Shown here: piece by piece, positions 13,566-17,966 of the stretch
How positions within the stretch are numbered: the first letter of the stretch is position 1
How the letters are laid out: every line of letters starts with the position of its first letter
NCBI GenBank assembly: GCA_013151785.1
Contig: JAADHP010000056.1
Span: 1 to 17,966, forward strand
Reading direction: 5' to 3'
Source of the DNA: Nitrospirota bacterium
GTDB lineage: Bacteria; Nitrospirota; Thermodesulfovibrionia; Thermodesulfovibrionales; JdFR-85
DNA: 17,966 nucleotides
The notes under the pieces: generated by a model
The model's database searches: none
What the model was told of the DNA's origin: nothing
What the model saw: the letters and a program-made list of their open reading frames with translations, nothing else
Program-made: the position numbers and the translations under genes

Positions 13566-13810
13566 TTAAAGGACTGTAGTAAGAGCAGTGCTGTGGTGGA
13601 GTCTGAAGGGTTTTGAATTTTGCATAAGATTTGCCGTGGAGGGTAACAGCCCCAAAAATCAGGGATTTTTGGGGACCCCGGAATCGCAAAATTCCCTCGG
13701 AAGCGGGATCCCCGAAAAGTCGTAGACTTTTTGGGGCAGAGGCCTTGGATGTCCGCTGAGAATGAGTGAAGACTCCACCATGGCACTGCTATGTCTATAG
13801 AGTTTTATCT
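13566..13810 (-). repeat. Hairpin-rich inverted-repeat element, copy 4 (inverted orientation)
   Basis: Cores lie at 13584-13604 and 13770-13790, in reverse orientation to copies 1, 2, 3 and 5. Both cores carry the same substitution relative to copy 1 (TGGTGGAGTC in place of TGGTAGAGTC), so their complementarity is retained. Internal palindromes are CCCCAAAAATC/GATTTTTGGGG and CCCGAAAAGTC/GACTTTTTGGGG, separated by the conserved GAATCGCAAAATTCC. The outer arm at 13791-13810 is a diverged alpha type. It is contained in the block bounded by 11-bp inverted repeats. Confidence 0.82.
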
Positions 13811-13888
13811 GTTTTTAAAATTGAGGGAACTCCTGTGCAAGATTATTCTTAAAAAAATATCTCCTTTTAGGTTAAAATATCTTTCGCA

Positions 13889-16800
13889 ATGAGTTTGATA
13901 TACCTGTACAGAAAACCAGCCCTGAGTGATGGCAGGGCCGACAATCTCCTTAAAACAATTAAAGAGGATATTACACCACTTATTTCTGAACTTCACACGG
14001 AGTTCTGTTTTTACATAGAATCAGACAGAGAATTGAATGACAACGAAAAGAAGATCCTTCAATGGCTTCTTGCAGAGACCTTTGAACCCCATAACCTCTC
14101 AGAACAACCCTTCCTCACAGAGGATGATCATTCCATCCTGATAGAGGTGGGTCCCCGAATGAATTTTACAACCTCATGGTCAACAAATGCTGTGTCCATC
14201 TGTCATACCTGTGGGATTACAACCATCACAAGGATAGAACGTTCCCGCAGATACAGGTTTTTCATAAGTGAAAGGCTCTCGCAGAGTGATAGAGAGGAGA
14301 TAATCTCCAGGATACTTCCCCTTATCCACGACAGGATGACCGAATGCCCCTATCCTGAAAGACTTACCACATTTGAGACAGGCATCAGACCTGAACCTGT
14401 TTATACTGTGCCCTTGATAGAAGAGGGCAAAGAGGCACTGAGAAGGATAAACAGGCAGATGGGGCTTGGCTTTGATGAGTGGGATATTGATTATTATTAC
14501 AACCTCTTTGTAAAGGATATAGGCAGAAATCCCACAAATGTGGAGTGCTTTGACCTCAGCCAGTCAAACAGCGAGCATTCACGGCACTGGTTTTTCAAAG
14601 GAAGGCTTTTAATAGATGGTGTAGAGGTTCAGGAGACCCTGATGGATATCATTAAAGAACCCCTTAAATACAGTAATCCAAACAGTATCATTGCCTTTAA
14701 GGATAACTCCAGTGCTATTAAAGGCTTTGAGATAGAGACCATTATTCCCTCTCTTTCAGGAAGGCCCTCTTCTTTTGCCAGGGAGAGGAAGAAATACCAC
14801 ATTATCTTCACTGCAGAGACCCATAACTTTCCTACTGGTGTCGCTCCCTTCCCCGGTGCAGAAACAGGTACAGGAGGAAGGATAAGGGATGTCCATGCCA
14901 CAGGAAGGGGAAGCCTTGTAATAGCCGGTACTGCTGCCTATTCTGTTGGTAATTTACAGATACCAGGGTATAGACAGCCCTGGGAGGAGGAATTCCACTA
15001 TCCATCCAACCTTGCCACTCCACTACAGATTGAGATAGAGGCGAGTAACGGTGCCTCTGACTATGGAAACAAATTCGGTGAACCAATCATACAGGGGTTC
15101 ACCCGTTCCTTTGGCCTTAGACTTCCTGATGGAGAGCGGTATGAATGGGTAAAGCCCATTATGTTCACTGGTGGAGTGGGACAGATAGACGACCTCCACA
15201 TTGAAAAGGGTGAACCAGAGAAGGGCATGCTTGTGGTAAAGATCGGTGGGCCTGCCTACAGAATCGGCATTGGCGGAGGGGCTGCTTCAAGCATGATACA
15301 GGGAGAGAATATTGAGGAGCTTGATTTCAGTGCAGTTCAACGTGGTGATGCCGAGATGGAGCAAAAGCTTAACAGGGTTATCAGGGCATGTGTTGAGCTT
15401 CAGCATAACAACCCCATAATCAGCATACATGATCAGGGCGCTGGTGGAAACTCAAATGTGGTAAAGGAGATAATCTATCCTGCAGGAGCAAGGATTGATA
15501 TCCGGAAGGTGATACTTGGTGACCATACCCTGTCTGTTCTTGAAATCTGGGGTGCCGAGTATCAGGAGAATGATGCTATCCTTATCAAACCAGAAAGCCT
15601 TGAACTCTTCACAGAACTCTGTGAAAGAGAAAAGCTTCCTTTTTCAGTAATCGGTGAGGTTACAGGAGATGGATATGTAATTGTGTATGACAGTATGGAT
15701 GGCTCCACACCTGTAAATCTGCAGCTTGAAAAGGTTCTGGGGAAGATGCCACAGAAGACCTTTGAGCTAAAAACCATTAAGCGTAAACTATTACCGTTAA
15801 ATCTTCCTGAGAATCTGACAATCAGAGATGCCCTTGAACGGGTATTGAGACTTCTGTCGGTTGGATCAAAGAGATTCCTTACCAACAAGGTTGACCGGAG
15901 TGTTACAGGTCTTATTGTACAGCAACAGTGTGTTGGTCCTCTTCAGCTGACCCTGGCTGATGTGGCTGTGGTGGCCCAGAGTCATTTTGGTACCACAGGG
16001 GCAGCCATATCTATTGGTGAACAGCCCATAAAGGGGCTTATAAGTCCTTCTGCCATGGCCAGGATGACAGTGGGTGAGGCACTAACAAATATTGTATGGG
16101 CAAGGATTACAGCCCTTGAGGATATCAAATGCTCTGGCAACTGGATGTGGGCTCCAAAGCTTCCTGGTGAGGGTGTGCGGCTTTATGAGGCAGCCACTGC
16201 ACTCAGGGATGTACTGAAGTCCCTTGGTGTTGCCATTGACGGTGGTAAGGACAGCCTCTCCATGGCTGCACTTGTGAGAGACCCCTCTGGTGACACAGAG
16301 ATTGTCAAGTCACCGGGCACCCTTGTCATATCTGCATATGCGACCTGCCCTGACATAAACAAGGTGGTAACGCCTGACATTAAATCTCCCGGGGAAAGCA
16401 AGCTACTTTACATAGATTTGGGGAAGGGAAAATACCGCACAGGTGGTTCTGCACTTGCACAGGTGTATAAACAGATTGGTGACGAATCACCTGACCTTGA
16501 TGATGCGGACCTCTTTAAACGTGCATTCAGGGCTGTACAGGAACTGATTGATGAAGGGCTTGTCCTTTCAGGACATGACCGCAGTGACGGTGGTCTTGTT
16601 ACAACCCTTCTTGAGATGGCCTTCTCTGGCAACTGTGGCCTTGATATTGACCTGAAAAGCCACATTGAAGACCCTGTAAGGTTACTTTTTTCAGAAGAAC
16701 TGGGACTTGTGATGGAATACCTCACAGAAGATGAACAGGCTGTGGTGGAGAGGTTAAACAATCACAACATACCCTGTGAAATCATTGGCTTTACCAGGGT

Positions 16801-17824
16801 GGAAAAAGAGATAAACATAAAGGTCAATGGTGTAACAGTTTTAAAAGAAGACATGACTGTATTAAGAGAAATATGGGAGGAGACAAGCTACCGGATTGAC
16901 AGGCTCCAGGCTAATCCTGAATGCGTTGATGAGGAAATGAGGGTAAACAGAGACAGAAAGGCTCCACCCTATACCATTACCTTTGAACCTGATGAGACAC
17001 CTTTTGAGATACTCAGGAAGGAGACAAAACCAAAGGTGGCCATATTGCGTGAAGAGGGCAGCAATGGAGACCGAGAGATGGCCTCAGCCTTTTATCATGC
17101 AGGATTTGATGTCTGGGACATCACCATGACAGATCTACTGAACAGGAGAGTCTCCCTCAGTGAGTTCAAGGGTGTTGCCTTTGTAGGAGGTTTCAGCTAT
17201 GCTGATGTGCTTGGCTCAGCTAAAGGATGGGCAGGTGGAATAAGATTCCACAATGCCCTCTATAATGAGTTTGAGGAGTTCTATTACAGAACTGATACCT
17301 TCAGTCTTGGTGTATGTAATGGATGCCAGCTGATGGCACTCCTTGGCTGGGTACCATGGAGGGGCATTGATGATGTCCGTCAACCCAGGTTTATACAAAA
17401 TCTGTCAGGAAGATTCGAATCGCGATTCTCCACAGTTAAGGTGATGGAGAGTCCTGCCATAATGTTAAAGGGCATGGAAGGTTCTGTACTTGGGGTATGG
17501 GTGGCTCACGGAGAGGGCAGGATTTATTTTCCTGACGATAACATAAAGAAGGAGGTTATTGATAAAGCACTTACTCCCCTCAGATATGTTGATGACAAAG
17601 GGCAGCCCACTGAAACCTACCCACTGAACCCCAATGGTTCTCCGGAAGGTATTACAGCGCTCTGCTCGCCTGATGGCCGTCACCTTGCAATGATGCCTCA
17701 TCCTGAGAGGACATTTCTTAAGTGGCAATGGGTATGGATGCCAGAGGAGTGGAAAAAGACACTCAGGGCATCTCCCTGGTTAAGGCTCTTTCAGAATGCC
17801 TTCCACTGGTGTGAGGAGAGTTAG
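13889..17824 (+). CDS. purL: Phosphoribosylformylglycinamidine synthase, large single-chain PurL
   Basis: This enzyme converts FGAR, ATP and glutamine to FGAM in purine synthesis. At 1311 residues it is the fused form combining the PurS-like N-terminal domain, the AIR-synthase-like catalytic core and the glutaminase. Landmarks are FDLSQSNSEHSRHWFFKG, the ETHNFPTGVAPFPGAETGTG loop, IVWARITALEDIKCSGNWMW in the second half, and a C-terminal amidotransferase with Cys1143 (LGVCNGCQLM) and His1271/Glu1273 (MMPHPERTF), close to the E. coli positions. The ATG at 13889 lacks a strong ribosome site; TAAAAT lies about 10 bp upstream and may belong to its promoter. It appears monocistronic, with repeat copies on both sides. 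Many bacteria instead split this enzyme into PurS, PurQ and PurL. Confidence 0.97.
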   Translation: MSLIYLYRKPALSDGRADNLLKTIKEDITPLISELHTEFCFYIESDRELNDNEKKILQWLLAETFEPHNLSEQPFLTEDDHSILIEVGPRMNFTTSWSTNAVSICHTCGITTITRIERSRRYRFFISERLSQSDREEIISRILPLIHDRMTECPYPERLTTFETGIRPEPVYTVPLIEEGKEALRRINRQMGLGFDEWDIDYYYNLFVKDIGRNPTNVECFDLSQSNSEHSRHWFFKGRLLIDGVEVQETLMDIIKEPLKYSNPNSIIAFKDNSSAIKGFEIETIIPSLSGRPSSFARERKKYHIIFTAETHNFPTGVAPFPGAETGTGGRIRDVHATGRGSLVIAGTAAYSVGNLQIPGYRQPWEEEFHYPSNLATPLQIEIEASNGASDYGNKFGEPIIQGFTRSFGLRLPDGERYEWVKPIMFTGGVGQIDDLHIEKGEPEKGMLVVKIGGPAYRIGIGGGAASSMIQGENIEELDFSAVQRGDAEMEQKLNRVIRACVELQHNNPIISIHDQGAGGNSNVVKEIIYPAGARIDIRKVILGDHTLSVLEIWGAEYQENDAILIKPESLELFTELCEREKLPFSVIGEVTGDGYVIVYDSMDGSTPVNLQLEKVLGKMPQKTFELKTIKRKLLPLNLPENLTIRDALERVLRLLSVGSKRFLTNKVDRSVTGLIVQQQCVGPLQLTLADVAVVAQSHFGTTGAAISIGEQPIKGLISPSAMARMTVGEALTNIVWARITALEDIKCSGNWMWAPKLPGEGVRLYEAATALRDVLKSLGVAIDGGKDSLSMAALVRDPSGDTEIVKSPGTLVISAYATCPDINKVVTPDIKSPGESKLLYIDLGKGKYRTGGSALAQVYKQIGDESPDLDDADLFKRAFRAVQELIDEGLVLSGHDRSDGGLVTTLLEMAFSGNCGLDIDLKSHIEDPVRLLFSEELGLVMEYLTEDEQAVVERLNNHNIPCEIIGFTRVEKEINIKVNGVTVLKEDMTVLREIWEETSYRIDRLQANPECVDEEMRVNRDRKAPPYTITFEPDETPFEILRKETKPKVAILREEGSNGDREMASAFYHAGFDVWDITMTDLLNRRVSLSEFKGVAFVGGFSYADVLGSAKGWAGGIRFHNALYNEFEEFYYRTDTFSLGVCNGCQLMALLGWVPWRGIDDVRQPRFIQNLSGRFESRFSTVKVMESPAIMLKGMEGSVLGVWVAHGEGRIYFPDDNIKKEVIDKALTPLRYVDDKGQPTETYPLNPNGSPEGITALCSPDGRHLAMMPHPERTFLKWQWVWMPEEWKKTLRASPWLRLFQNAFHWCEES

Positions 17825-17825
17825 A

Positions 17826-17966
17826 CCAGATCCAGTGATAAAGTTTATAGCAGTGGTATGGTAGAGTCTTACACCTCCCGGATACCCCAGAAAATCTTCC
17901 GATTTTCTGGGGACCCCTATTCTCGACGTGCATCCATGCACGTCTCCGAGGGAATTTTGCGATTCC
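17826..17966 (+). repeat. Hairpin-rich inverted-repeat element, copy 5 (cut by window end)
   Basis: It starts one base after the purL stop with an alpha-type arm (CCAGATCCAGTGATAAAGTT) and an intact core at 17849-17869. The palindromes CCCCAGAAAATC/GATTTTCTGGGG and GACGTGCAT/ATGCACGTC follow, then GGAATTTTGCGATTCC, where the window ends. It is nearly identical to copy 2 in the interior, but its left arm matches copy 1. The right end is unseen. Confidence 0.85.

Larger units (their letters stand above)
13295..13854. mobile_element. Putative inserted block between histidine kinase and purL with inverted and direct boundary repeats
   Basis: The 17-bp sequence CAAGATTATTCTTAAAA occurs at 13295-13311 and again at 13838-13854. 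Just inside, an 11-bp inverted repeat CAGGAGTTCCC (13314-13324) and GGGAACTCCTG (13825-13835) bounds about 520 bp. This is the arrangement expected of a non-autonomous insertion with terminal inverted repeats and a target duplication, although 17 bp is long for a typical duplication. The left direct repeat contains the final codons and stop of the kinase gene. The block holds a terminator-like hairpin, a nested 16-bp inverted repeat (GGCAGACAGAGGTGGT at 13405-13420, complement at 13550-13565) and repeat copy 4. No ORF in it looks like a transposase. Confidence 0.5.

Noticed and set aside
13566..13810. Group II intron or retron as the source of the hairpins
   Set aside because: No reverse transcriptase gene is present and no domain V-like sequence is recognised in any copy.
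237..17966. CRISPR array or integron attC array
   Set aside because: The repeats are long, widely spaced and gene-separated, with no regular spacers, no cas genes, no integrase and no attC core motifs at the ends.

Overview
The window is about 18 kb of bacterial chromosome with moderate GC (roughly mid-40s percent by eye). Ile ATA and Arg AGA/AGG codons are common. Short intergenic gaps and stop/start overlaps show tightly packed operons. A GspN/AsmA-like membrane protein and an aminotransferase/dehydrogenase pair of the kind used for amino-sugar (possibly lipid A) synthesis suggest a diderm. I cannot assign a phylum from sequence alone; an anaerobic Nitrospirota- or Desulfobacterota-like lineage is a guess.

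Layout. Positions 3-167 hold the 3' end of a DUF2442 gene. thyX (759-1496, +) is convergent with, and overlaps by 8 bp, an RNase Z-like metallo-beta-lactamase gene (1489-2238, -). Upstream of that gene, on the minus strand at 2326-2475, is an unannotated, strongly structured RNA candidate with its own consensus-like promoter. Next comes a minus-strand operon read from 7740 down to 2537: trpE, trpG, trpD, a Gfo/Idh/MocA dehydrogenase and a DegT-type aminotransferase. The first three make phosphoribosyl-anthranilate from chorismate. The last two look like a nucleotide-sugar 3-amination pair (GnnA/GnnB-like). On the plus strand follow a small uncertain ORF, then nitroreductase, an endonuclease Q-like PHP protein and a GspN/AsmA-like protein (8387-11019). 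These are followed by moaC plus a PAS histidine kinase (11583-13309) and the large single-chain purL (13889-17824).

Between these units sit five copies of a non-coding repeat family: 237-635, 8098-8360, 11029-11563, about 13566-13810 (inverted), and 17826 to the window end. Intact copies have a 21-bp terminal inverted repeat enclosing several perfect or near-perfect hairpins, and carry no transposase. Two kinds of outer arm occur, and they swap sides between copies 1 and 2, as if the interior had been inverted. Copy 2 ends in a good outward-facing promoter for the nitroreductase operon. Copy 4 lies inside a larger block bounded by 11-bp inverted repeats and 17-bp direct repeats that coincide with the histidine kinase stop codon.

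The two signals most worth follow-up are the structured minus-strand RNA, which has a predicted kissing-loop interaction, and the hairpin-rich repeat family with its arm-swap pattern.
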